Positions 1 to 5,842 of a DNA stretch of 6,821 nucleotides are shown here, piece by piece (the stretch's first letter is position 1; the number at the start of each line of letters is the position of its first letter). The stretch is from Thermomicrobiaceae bacterium (GTDB lineage Bacteria > Chloroflexota > Chloroflexia > Thermomicrobiales > Thermomicrobiaceae). The notes under the pieces are model-generated. The model ran no database searches and had not been told where the DNA came from. It worked only from the letters and a program-made list of their open reading frames with translations. The stretch is from the NCBI GenBank assembly GCA_007123655.1, contig SKKR01000504.1, forward strand, positions 1 through 6,821. Reading direction: 5' to 3'. A program made the position numbers and the translations under genes.

Positions 1-654
1 ACCCGGATCAGTTTCGTGAACGAGATAGCCCAGGTCTGCGAAGGTGTTGACGCGGACATCAGCCTGGTCAGTCAGGGAATGGGACTCGACCCGCGAATCG
101 GCCCGCTGTTCCTTGACGCGGGCATCGGGTTCGGTGGATCCTGCTTCCCGAAGGATGTACGTGCGCTTGCGCACATGGCCGCGGAGGCGGGCTGCCACCC
201 ACAGCTGCTTCACGCAGTCCTGGAAATCAATCAGGACCAGCGACGGCGATTCGTGCATAAACTGCAGGGCATCCTGGAAGATCTGAACGGCAAGCGCGTC
301 GCCGTCTGGGGACTGTCGTTCAAACAGGACACCGATGACATCCGAGAGTCCCCTGCCATCGACGTTATACGAATGCTCGTTCAGCGTGGTGCCAGTGTGG
401 TTGCCTATGACCCGGCAGCGATTGACAACGCTCGCCGGGAGGTACCGGAGATCGAATTCTCCAACGATCAGTATGAAGCCGTGCGGGACGCGGACGCGCT
501 CCTGCTGATCACCCCGTGGAATCAGTTCCGGCAGGCGGATCTGAAACGGGTTCACGAGCTGATGCGAACCCCGGTCCTGCTGGACGGCCGGAATCTGTAC
601 GACGCTACAGAGGTGCGGAACCTGGGATTTGTGTATGCCGGAATCGGACGATAG
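1..654 (+). CDS. ugd: UDP-glucose 6-dehydrogenase, C-terminal part (5' end outside window)
   Basis: The gene enters from the left in frame 1; the visible 217 residues begin TRISFVNEIAQVCE, a conserved stretch of the central helix, so the GTG at 16 is an internal codon and not the start. The enzyme oxidises UDP-glucose to UDP-glucuronate with two NAD+ in the cytosol and feeds polysaccharide and nucleotide-sugar synthesis. The catalytic Cys lies in the family motif GIGFGGSCFPKD (Cys codon 142-144), followed by the substrate-contacting R-A-L segment. The C-terminal UDP-binding domain starts near KRVAVWGLSFKQDTDD (about nt 290) and carries the typical GLSFKxxTDDxRESPA signature, then a second Rossmann-like strand (ASVVAYDP). 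The motif wording fits UDP-glucose dehydrogenase better than UDP-ManNAc or GDP-mannose dehydrogenases, but the N-terminal NAD domain is not visible. The 3' end overlaps acpS by 20 nt, indicating co-transcription. Confidence 0.93.
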   Translation, partial: TRISFVNEIAQVCEGVDADISLVSQGMGLDPRIGPLFLDAGIGFGGSCFPKDVRALAHMAAEAGCHPQLLHAVLEINQDQRRRFVHKLQGILEDLNGKRVAVWGLSFKQDTDDIRESPAIDVIRMLVQRGASVVAYDPAAIDNARREVPEIEFSNDQYEAVRDADALLLITPWNQFRQADLKRVHELMRTPVLLDGRNLYDATEVRNLGFVYAGIGR

Positions 655-1084
655 CTATCATCCCATCTGGGACCCGGAAGCCGCGGGTCCCGTTGAGGTT
701 GGCGTCGACGCGATCGAAATCGAACGAATTGCCGCGGCGCTCGATCGATTCGGAGATCGTTTCCTTCGACGAATCTATACGGAGCAGGAACGCGAACGGT
801 ACGGGGCGCGACCGGCCGAACTTGCCGCCCGGTTTGCCGCGAAAGAAGCGGTGATGAAAGTGCTCGGCACGGGCGTTCGTGGCATCCGCTGGCGCGACAT
901 CGAGTGCCTGCCGAACCGCCGCGGTAAACCGATCATCCGTCTTCACGAAACGGCCGCCAGACGCGCGAGGCTTCTGGGATTCCGCCACATCGCAATCTCC
1001 CTGACGCACAGCCGAAGTGATTCAATTGCGATGGTTGCGGCGACGAAGTTGCCCGGGAGCTACGGGGAGGACGAGGTGTCTTGA
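635..1084 (+). CDS. acpS: Holo-[acyl-carrier-protein] synthase (4'-phosphopantetheinyl transferase)
   Basis: AcpS moves the 4'-phosphopantetheine arm of coenzyme A onto a Ser of apo-ACP and so activates fatty-acid synthesis; it is cytosolic, Mg-dependent and usually a trimer. Of the 149 residues, the core begins at VGVDAIEIERI (residues 22-32), where Asp25 is the first metal ligand. ARFAAKEAVMKVLGTG (65-80) holds Glu71, the second ligand, and the C-terminal strand reads HIAISLTHSRSDSIAMV (118-134), as in the family. The protein is about 20 residues longer than usual because of an N-terminal extension, MPESDDSYHPIWDPEAAGPV. No ATG, GTG or TTG lies between codon 1 and the GVD motif, so the extension is real unless the protein starts outside standard codons. 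ATG 635 is preferred to TTG 629 because a GGGA (624-627) sits 7 nt upstream. It overlaps ugd by 20 nt and nnr by 3 nt. Confidence 0.94.
   Translation: MPESDDSYHPIWDPEAAGPVEVGVDAIEIERIAAALDRFGDRFLRRIYTEQERERYGARPAELAARFAAKEAVMKVLGTGVRGIRWRDIECLPNRRGKPIIRLHETAARRARLLGFRHIAISLTHSRSDSIAMVAATKLPGSYGEDEVS
1064..1070 (+). promoter_or_regulatory. Ribosome binding site deciding the TTG start of nnr
   Basis: GGGGAGG lies 10 nt before the TTG at 1081, inside the 3' end of acpS. It is too far (22 nt) from the next in-frame candidate, GTG 1093, and further still from ATG 1108, so it favours the TTG. That TTG overlaps the acpS stop as TTGA, an arrangement typical of translational coupling. Confidence 0.6.
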
Positions 1085-2691
1085 TTCCGCTGGTGACGGT
1101 CGATCAGATGCGGAACGCCGAACAGAAGGCGATCGAGATCGGCAGAAGCGAAACCGACCTCATGCTGGCTGCCGGAGTGAGCATCGCGGACGAAATCAGC
1201 GCACGTCATGGAGTCGCAAGCCACGCGCTCGTTCTTTGTGGTCCTGGAAAGAATGGCGGCGACGGGGTGGTGATTGCCACCGAGCTCGTTCGCCTTGGAC
1301 GCATCGCCACAGTCTGGACGTACAATCGCGATGGGGCGGGGGGTGTGCCGGTCGATCAGGAGCTCATTGAAGACACTGACTGGATAACGGGACAAAGTGC
1401 TCTTGAGGATGCTCTCGCTTCCGTGGATTTCGTCGTCGACGCGGTCTTCGGAGCCGGCGGCCGCGCCGAACTGCCTGATGAGGTATCCCGCGCGTTCGAC
1501 GCTATACGTCTCGAAGCTCGAGACAACTATCTGCCTATCTGGGCGGTCGATGTGCCATCCGGCATCGATTGCGACACGGGTTCAATCGCCGAATCAGCAC
1601 TCCAGGCTGACGTGACAACGATGATCGGGCTGCCAAAGGTCGGCGCCTACCGATTTCCGGCCGCCCGGAACACCGGGTTCAAATCGCTCATTGATATCGG
1701 GATCGCCCCGACTGATGACCTCGGTCCGGAGACACCGGGCTTGATTACCGGACTGAGCACACGCAGGTTGCTACCAACCCGGCGCGCCGGTCTGCACAAA
1801 CGTGCGGCCGGATCGCTCATGGTTATCGGTGGAGCGCCGAACTACTATGGCGCCCCGCGGCTTGCGGCTGAAGCCGGGTTGCGCTCCGGCGCAGGCATCG
1901 TCACGGTGGCGGCGCCGTCGTCGGTGATCGGCTCGATCGCGACCGCCGTTCCGGAACTCACGTTTCTACCCCTGCCAGTCGCCGAACATCTCACCGCGGA
2001 GAGCCGGATGGCGACATTGATCCGCGAGCAACTGGACCGGTACGATGCCCTGGTGATCGGTCCCGGTCTGGGCACGGACAAACCAGTTCCGGGGTTTCTG
2101 GCCAAGCTATTCGGGTTCGAGCGGATCTCGACGACGGGAATCGGATTCGGCTCCGCGAGCGACGTGGAGGAGGAGTCCGAATTCACCGGAAGGGCGGTGA
2201 TCGACGCCGACGGCCTCAACTGGCTCGCCACCCGGGACGACTGGTGGACCGAACTCCGTCAGGCTGATCTCGTCCTTACCCCCCACCCGGGTGAACTGGC
2301 CCGGTTGCTCAACTGTGAACGTGACGACATCGAAGCCGATCCCTGGCGCTACGCCCGCGACGCGGCCGAGCGATTTCAGCAAGTGGTGGTGCTCAAATAC
2401 GGGCACACCTGTGTCGCGACACCGCAGGGGGAACTCTCCATCGCGCCGCAGGCACCGCCCAGCCTGGCGACTGCGGGCAGCGGGGATGTCCTGGCCGGTC
2501 TGATCGGCGGATTGATCGCGCAGGGACTCGATTCGGCCGACGCGGCGCGGGCAGGCGTCATGATCGGGCTTCGCGCAGTCGACCTCGGTGAGGTAAGGCA
2601 CGGTTCCGTTGGATTGACCGCGGGCGATATCATCGAACTGCTTCCAAAGTCGATCGACACCATACTCGTCGAACGCGGTGCGTTCGAGTAG
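1081..2691 (+). CDS. nnr: Bifunctional NAD(P)H-hydrate epimerase / ADP-dependent NAD(P)H-hydrate dehydratase
   Basis: Nnr repairs NADHX and NADPHX, the hydrated, inactive forms of NADH and NADPH: the N-terminal YjeF domain equilibrates the R and S epimers, and the C-terminal ribokinase-like domain removes water from the S form using ADP. The 536 residues match the fused bacterial form. Epimerase (about 1-220): CGPGKNGGDG (53-62), VDAVFGAGG (119-127) and AVDVPSGID (155-163), with Asp157 the likely catalytic residue; the usual NNGGDG reads KNGGDG here. Dehydratase (about 230-530): HKRAAGSLMVIGGAPNYYGAPRLAA, DALVIGPGLGTD (322-333), VIDADGLNWLA (373-383), LTPHPGELARLL (399-410) and ATAGSGDVLAG (463-473) with catalytic Asp469. 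Roughly 22-28 residues rich in Gly, Ser and Glu are inserted at 347-370, between GPGLG and VIDADGLN. The start is TTG 1081, supported by the upstream GGGGAGG. The acpS-nnr neighbourhood is a recurrent bacterial arrangement. Confidence 0.95.
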   Translation: MIPLVTVDQMRNAEQKAIEIGRSETDLMLAAGVSIADEISARHGVASHALVLCGPGKNGGDGVVIATELVRLGRIATVWTYNRDGAGGVPVDQELIEDTDWITGQSALEDALASVDFVVDAVFGAGGRAELPDEVSRAFDAIRLEARDNYLPIWAVDVPSGIDCDTGSIAESALQADVTTMIGLPKVGAYRFPAARNTGFKSLIDIGIAPTDDLGPETPGLITGLSTRRLLPTRRAGLHKRAAGSLMVIGGAPNYYGAPRLAAEAGLRSGAGIVTVAAPSSVIGSIATAVPELTFLPLPVAEHLTAESRMATLIREQLDRYDALVIGPGLGTDKPVPGFLAKLFGFERISTTGIGFGSASDVEEESEFTGRAVIDADGLNWLATRDDWWTELRQADLVLTPHPGELARLLNCERDDIEADPWRYARDAAERFQQVVVLKYGHTCVATPQGELSIAPQAPPSLATAGSGDVLAGLIGGLIAQGLDSADAARAGVMIGLRAVDLGEVRHGSVGLTAGDIIELLPKSIDTILVERGAFE

Positions 2692-2710
2692 CCAAAAGGG
2701 GCGCTTTTCT

Positions 2711-3211
2711 ATGACCGTCGACACGCGCGTTTCCAAAATCATGCGTCGCGACGTGATCACCTGTTCCGCCGAGGCCGACGTGGGCGAGATCGCGAAGCTG
2801 ATCTGGGAGAACGATGTCAGCTCGATTCCCGTGGTTGAACAGGGCAAAGTAATCGGAATGGTCACCGACTACGACCTCATTTCTCGTGAATCGGAGTATG
2901 ACGGGCCAATCTATCTCCCGTTCATCGACGTCTACTTTCGTGTTCCCGGTACCGGGGATCCGGAGCAACTTCGCCGTATTCTGGCAACGACGGCCAGAGA
3001 ACTGATGTCCTATCCGGTCCAGACGATTTCGCAGGATGACACCGTTCAGGACGCGGCGACGATCATGTACGAGAATCGGATTAACGCGCTCCCTGTGGTT
3101 GACGACAACGAGTTGCTGGTGGGTATTATCGCCCGCGCGGATATCGTACAGATGATTGCGATCGAAGAGGCACGGTATCTCGCGGAGTCCGCTGCTTCGC
3201 AGGAGAGTTAG
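2711..3211 (+). CDS. Two-CBS-domain protein (Bateman module)
   Basis: This is a 166-residue stand-alone CBS pair, presumably cytosolic. CBS 1 runs from VSKIMRRDVITCSAEADVGE to VIGMVTDYDLISRES (about 7-61) and CBS 2 from ARELMSYPVQTISQDDTVQD to LLVGIIARADIVQMIA (about 95-150). Each has the family pattern: an I/L-M helix, a V/I-T strand, then an S/A-(I/L)PVV core and a G(I/M)(I/V)T/A-D loop; Asp53 and Asp143 sit where ribose-binding Asp residues are found in nucleotide-binding CBS domains. A 30-residue linker (DGPIYLPFIDVYFRVPG) separates them, and this insertion-type linker is common in small CBS proteins. CBS pairs generally bind adenosine nucleotides such as AMP, ATP or SAM; the ligand and the partner here cannot be read from the sequence. 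ATG 2711 is chosen because AGGGG (2697-2701) lies 9 nt upstream. It follows nnr by 19 nt and ends the operon before a hairpin terminator. Confidence 0.9.
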   Translation: MTVDTRVSKIMRRDVITCSAEADVGEIAKLIWENDVSSIPVVEQGKVIGMVTDYDLISRESEYDGPIYLPFIDVYFRVPGTGDPEQLRRILATTARELMSYPVQTISQDDTVQDAATIMYENRINALPVVDDNELLVGIIARADIVQMIAIEEARYLAESAASQES

Positions 3212-3246
3212 ACAGGGCTTACACAACTGCCGATCTGGTTAATCAG

Positions 3247-3276
3247 AACGCCGGAGCGATTGACGCTCCGGCGTTT
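3247..3276. terminator. Hairpin terminator between convergent genes
   Basis: The inverted repeat AACGCCGGAGCG (3247-3258), loop ATTGA, CGCTCCGGCGTT (3264-3275) is a perfect 12-bp stem, very GC-rich, 36 nt after the CBS stop. The T run is short (TTT at 3274-3276 on plus; GTTCTGATT on minus), so it is a weak-tail intrinsic terminator that may work for both the CBS operon and the opposing HTH gene, whose stop lies about 30 nt beyond. Confidence 0.8.
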
Positions 3277-3307
3277 CGCGGATCCTAGCGGAATCGAGAT
3301 GCGACGC

Positions 3308-3844
3308 TCAGCCGGGATGGCTCATCATCTCGTCGGTGCCCTGCTGACGAAGCACCTCAACGTCGTCGCGGACGACGAACGTCCGTCCGGACATCTCGTC
3401 CCGCACATATCCCAGGGTGCGGTCATCCATCCAGCGATAGATGGTCGGGCGCGTCACACCAAGCTGCTGGGCTGCATTTCCGATACTGACCAGATCGGAC
3501 GGCTCGTAAGAACGGAACTTGGCCATCGAGATCATCCGGCCAAGCTCGGTCTCCCAGAAACTTCGGGGAACCTGATACGAATCCGAACCTGGTGGCCAGA
3601 ACAGCATCTGCAGTACGGAATCGATCGCCTCCAGCACGCGGTCACGCGCTTCACGGGATTCGCCCTGAGCGATCGATGCAAGCTTCTGAAGATCCTGCCC
3701 CATCGGGCCGGCGCGAAGATCGTCGATATCGAGATTACGTATGGTGTCGGGATGAAGACGGCTCATCAGGCGATGATGGTGGGAGTATACGAGGAGCAAC
3801 GCGTCGTCCATCGCCTTTCGATAGTTAGGTCTTTCTACGTCCAC
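3308..3844 (-). CDS. Helix-turn-helix DNA-binding protein (MerR/excisionase-like C-terminal domain)
   Basis: I do not recognise the family as a whole. The predicted 178-residue protein has two parts. Residues 1 to about 80 are mostly helical and polar (MDVERPNYRKAMDDALLLVY, DLQKLASIAQ, RVLEAIDSVLQML) with no known motif. A VPRSFWETELGRMI segment (about 92-105) follows, and then the HTH (about 118-168): LVSIGNAAQQLGVTRPTIYRWM, then a wing-like strand pair (LGYVRDEMSGRTFVVRDDVEVL), the layout of excisionase/MerR-type HTH_17 domains. It probably binds DNA and acts as a regulator, possibly antitoxin-like, but no toxin gene is adjacent. The frame stays open to a GTG at 3883, but GTG 3844 is preferred because AGGAGAGG sits 7 nt before it and because the predicted promoter would start transcription only about 5 nt before 3883. 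The gene is divergent from the ABC exporter and convergent with the CBS gene, so it forms its own unit. Confidence 0.82.
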   Translation of the reverse strand: MDVERPNYRKAMDDALLLVYSHHHRLMSRLHPDTIRNLDIDDLRAGPMGQDLQKLASIAQGESREARDRVLEAIDSVLQMLFWPPGSDSYQVPRSFWETELGRMISMAKFRSYEPSDLVSIGNAAQQLGVTRPTIYRWMDDRTLGYVRDEMSGRTFVVRDDVEVLRQQGTDEMMSHPG

Positions 3845-3851
3845 GAGCTGG

Positions 3852-3859
3852 CCTCTCCT
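3852..3859 (-). promoter_or_regulatory. Strong ribosome binding site of the HTH gene
   Basis: On the minus strand, AGGAGAGG is followed by 7 nt (CCAGCTC) and then GTG 3844. This is the best Shine-Dalgarno match in the window. It decides the start in favour of 3844; no comparable site precedes the upstream GTG at 3883. Confidence 0.7.
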
Positions 3860-3884
3860 GCTCCATTTCCCATCCGCCTCCACT

Positions 3885-3892
3885 GTACGTAC
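3885..3892. repeat. GTACGTAC palindrome over the HTH gene transcription start
   Basis: GTACGTAC is self-complementary and lies over the predicted start site of the minus-strand promoter. A further GTAC at 3898-3901 makes TGTACG a direct repeat with a 13-nt period (3884-3889 and 3897-3902). Together with the palindrome at 3940-3952 this suggests operator half-sites with the core GTAC(C). A repressor bound here would block the HTH promoter; which protein binds is inferred, not seen. Confidence 0.45.
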
Positions 3893-3894
3893 CT

Positions 3895-3923
3895 ATTGTA
3901 CGCTCACTCCGAAACCGGGTCAA
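3895..3923 (-). promoter_or_regulatory. Sigma-70-type promoter of the HTH gene
   Basis: On the minus strand TTGACC (3923-3918) and TACAAT (3900-3895) are separated by exactly 17 nt, each differing from the consensus hexamer (TTGACA, TATAAT) at one position. Initiation would fall near 3888, giving a leader of about 44 nt to GTG 3844. In a GC-rich window this match is unlikely to be chance. Confidence 0.72.
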
Positions 3924-3939
3924 GAACGGTGGTCCTGAC

Positions 3940-3952
3940 TGGTACAGTACCA
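3940..3952. promoter_or_regulatory. Candidate operator palindrome TGGTACAGTACCA
   Basis: This is a perfect 6-bp inverted repeat around one central A. Flanking bases extend the symmetry imperfectly: GGTC (3931-3934) pairs with GACC (3954-3957), and CCTGA (3934-3938) with TCAGG (3958-3962). It lies 17 bp upstream of the HTH gene -35 hexamer and about 80 bp before the exporter -10, so one bound dimer could influence both divergent units. The size and symmetry fit a dimeric regulator site; autoregulation by the adjacent HTH protein is an inference. Confidence 0.5.
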
Positions 3953-4005
3953 TGACCTCAGGATGTGCTCAAGCGGTCATTCCAGATCTCCCGGTAACGC
4001 CCGAA

Positions 4006-4021
4006 GTTCCGGCGGTTCCGG
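4006..4021 (+). repeat. Short direct repeat GTTCCGG, 9-nt period
   Basis: GTTCCGG occurs at 4006-4012 and again at 4015-4021, immediately upstream of the exporter's extended -10, in the area where a -35 element or an activator site would lie. No good -35 hexamer is present, so the repeat may take that role, but two copies of a 7-mer in GC-rich DNA may also be chance. Confidence 0.25.
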
Positions 4022-4031
4022 TTGCTTCCCG

Positions 4032-4040
4032 TGATATATT
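4032..4040 (+). promoter_or_regulatory. Extended -10 promoter element for the ABC exporter genes
   Basis: TGATATATT matches the extended -10 form (TG, one base, then TATATT with 5 of 6 consensus bases). It is an AT-rich island in GC-rich intergenic DNA. Transcription would start near 4047, about 33 nt before the preferred GTG at 4080. No clear -35 lies 17 bp upstream, as is usual for extended -10 promoters or ones that need an activator. Confidence 0.45.
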
Positions 4041-4079
4041 GATACACGGTGTTCTTCGGGGCGATTGCTAGGGACGCAC

Positions 4080-5831
4080 GTGCGAACTCTCCTGCGAATA
4101 TTCGGCTACATTCGCCCATACTGGAAGTACCTGATCGTCGGTTATGCCGCCATGACGGTCAGTATCGGAATGCAACTTGTTATCCCGCGCCTCGTCGAAC
4201 TGGTGATCGATGGTGGTCTCGTTGAAGACAGCCGTCGCATGCTTACAATCGGCGTCCTGGCGATCGTTGCAGTAGGAATTACGCAGGGAGTATTCACCTA
4301 CCTGCGAAGCTACATGTTTCAGTTCATGGCCGAGCGCGTTGGGTACGACATCCGTAATCAGCTCTACCGCCACATGCAGTTCCTGCCGTTCTCGTTCTTC
4401 GACCGCTCTCATACCGGGCAGCTGATGTCGCGCGGCACCGAAGATATCAACAGCATACGCCGGTTCATGATGTTTTCGATGCGAATGCTCGTCCAGACGG
4501 TCGGCATGCTGGTGATCATTACGATCATCCTGTTGACGATCAACTGGCAGCTCGCGCTGATCTCGCTGGCGCTGATGCCGATCCTTATAGGCGCGGCGGT
4601 GAACTTTGGACGCACGATCCGCCCGCTCTATCTGGCGGTCCAGCAACAGTTCGGCGTCATGACGACCCGACTGCAGGAAAATCTCGCCGGCACCAGAGTC
4701 GTGCGTTCCTTCGCTCAAGAAGACCGGGAAATCGGCGAGTTCGATTCTGACCTCAGGGTGCTGTACGACCGGCACATGGACGCGGTCAAGAAGTCCGCGT
4801 TCTACTTCCCATTCATGACGATGCTATCCATGGCATCCGTGGCGATTATTCTCTGGTTCGGCGGCCGGCAGGTCGTCAGTGGTGACCTGACAGTAGGTCA
4901 GCTCACCGCGTTCTATCTCTACCTGGCGATGCTGCAGATGCCGGTTCGCGTCCTTGGGTTCGTGGTCAACAGCGCCGCCCGCGCGATGGCATCGGCCGAC
5001 CGGATCTTCGAAGTCCTGGACGCCAGGCCGGCGATCCAGTCGAAACCGGACGCGCTCGTCCTGGACCCGGTCGAGGGACATGTCCGCTTTGAAGACGTGT
5101 GGCTGAAATACCCGGAGACGTCCGAGTATGCGCTAAAGGGTGTGAATTTCGACGCGTTGCCGAACCAGCGCATCGCGCTCATCGGCGCCACCGGCGCCGG
5201 GAAGAGCTCGATTACCGCGCTGATCCCAAGGTTCTACGATGTCACCGATGGGCGTGTCCTGATCGAAGGTCATGACGTTCGGGATCTGGATCTGCGGGCG
5301 CTCCGCCAGCAAATCGGGATCGTGCTGCAGGATACGTTCCTGTTTTCGGTGACAGTCAGGGAAAACATCGCCTACGGCAGGGCGGACGCAACCGAAGAAG
5401 AGGTGATCGCGGCGGCGAAGGCTGCCCGAGCACACGATTTTATCCTGGAGATGCAGGACGGATACGACACGGTTATCGGTGAGCGCGGGGTATCACTCTC
5501 CGGCGGGCAGAAGCAGCGCATTGCGATCGCACGGGGACTGCTAATGAATCCTTCGATCCTGATTCTCGATGACGCAACGTCGAACGTCGACACCGAGACG
5601 GAGTTCGCTATTCAACAGGCTCTGGCCGAACTGATGAAGGACCGGACGACATTCGTCATCGCCCACCGACTTCTGACGCTCAAGTCCGCGGACCAGATCC
5701 TGGTCATGGATGGCGGCGAAATCGTCGAACGTGGCAAACATGATGAGCTTCTCAACGCGGGCGGCGCGTACGCGAACATCTACGAATTGCAGTTGAAGGA
5801 GCAGGAAGAGGTCGCGGCGATCGCCGACTGA
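4080..5831 (+). CDS. ABC exporter subunit with degenerate ATPase site (heterodimeric multidrug/lipid type)
   Basis: This is a half-transporter of 583 residues in the cytoplasmic membrane with a membrane domain followed by an ATPase domain. Six membrane segments lie near 16-38, 54-76, 133-153, 156-176, 241-261 and 275-297, followed by an ABC domain (about 333-583). Its motifs are the A-loop Tyr344, Walker A GATGAGKS (369-376), Q-loop Gln417, signature LSGGQ (473-477), Walker B ILILDD and the H-loop His529. The residue after the Walker B Asp, normally the catalytic Glu, is Asp498 (codon 5571-5573), and the D-loop reads SNVD rather than SALD. This is the pattern of the degenerate-site subunit in heterodimers such as TM287/288, LmrCD and BmrCD. 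The partner is evidently the next gene. The substrate cannot be told; efflux of drugs, lipids or peptides is possible. GTG 4080 is chosen because AGGG (4070-4073) lies 6 nt upstream; TTG 4065, five codons earlier, is the alternative. Confidence 0.93.
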   Translation: MRTLLRIFGYIRPYWKYLIVGYAAMTVSIGMQLVIPRLVELVIDGGLVEDSRRMLTIGVLAIVAVGITQGVFTYLRSYMFQFMAERVGYDIRNQLYRHMQFLPFSFFDRSHTGQLMSRGTEDINSIRRFMMFSMRMLVQTVGMLVIITIILLTINWQLALISLALMPILIGAAVNFGRTIRPLYLAVQQQFGVMTTRLQENLAGTRVVRSFAQEDREIGEFDSDLRVLYDRHMDAVKKSAFYFPFMTMLSMASVAIILWFGGRQVVSGDLTVGQLTAFYLYLAMLQMPVRVLGFVVNSAARAMASADRIFEVLDARPAIQSKPDALVLDPVEGHVRFEDVWLKYPETSEYALKGVNFDALPNQRIALIGATGAGKSSITALIPRFYDVTDGRVLIEGHDVRDLDLRALRQQIGIVLQDTFLFSVTVRENIAYGRADATEEEVIAAAKAARAHDFILEMQDGYDTVIGERGVSLSGGQKQRIAIARGLLMNPSILILDDATSNVDTETEFAIQQALAELMKDRTTFVIAHRLLTLKSADQILVMDGGEIVERGKHDELLNAGGAYANIYELQLKEQEEVAAIAD

Positions 5832-5842
5832 TCTCGTTCGAG

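Noticed and set aside
2694..2708. AAAAG-GGGCG-CTTTT hairpin around the CBS ribosome binding site, as a possible translation switch
   Set aside because: The stem is only five pairs, four of them A-U, too weak to hide the site reliably; more likely chance.
2678..2710. Earlier GTG start for the CBS protein overlapping nnr
   Set aside because: The extra residues (MRSSSQKGRFS) are not part of the CBS fold, and AGGGG is correctly placed for ATG 2711.
2107..2865. A 252-codon minus-strand open frame across the nnr/CBS junction
   Set aside because: It covers the 3' end of nnr and the start of the CBS gene, both with strong motifs on the other strand, and has no family resemblance.
3260..3955. A 231-codon open frame on the plus strand
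   Set aside because: It is antisense to the HTH gene, crosses the terminator hairpin and that gene's promoter, and has no recognisable motif.
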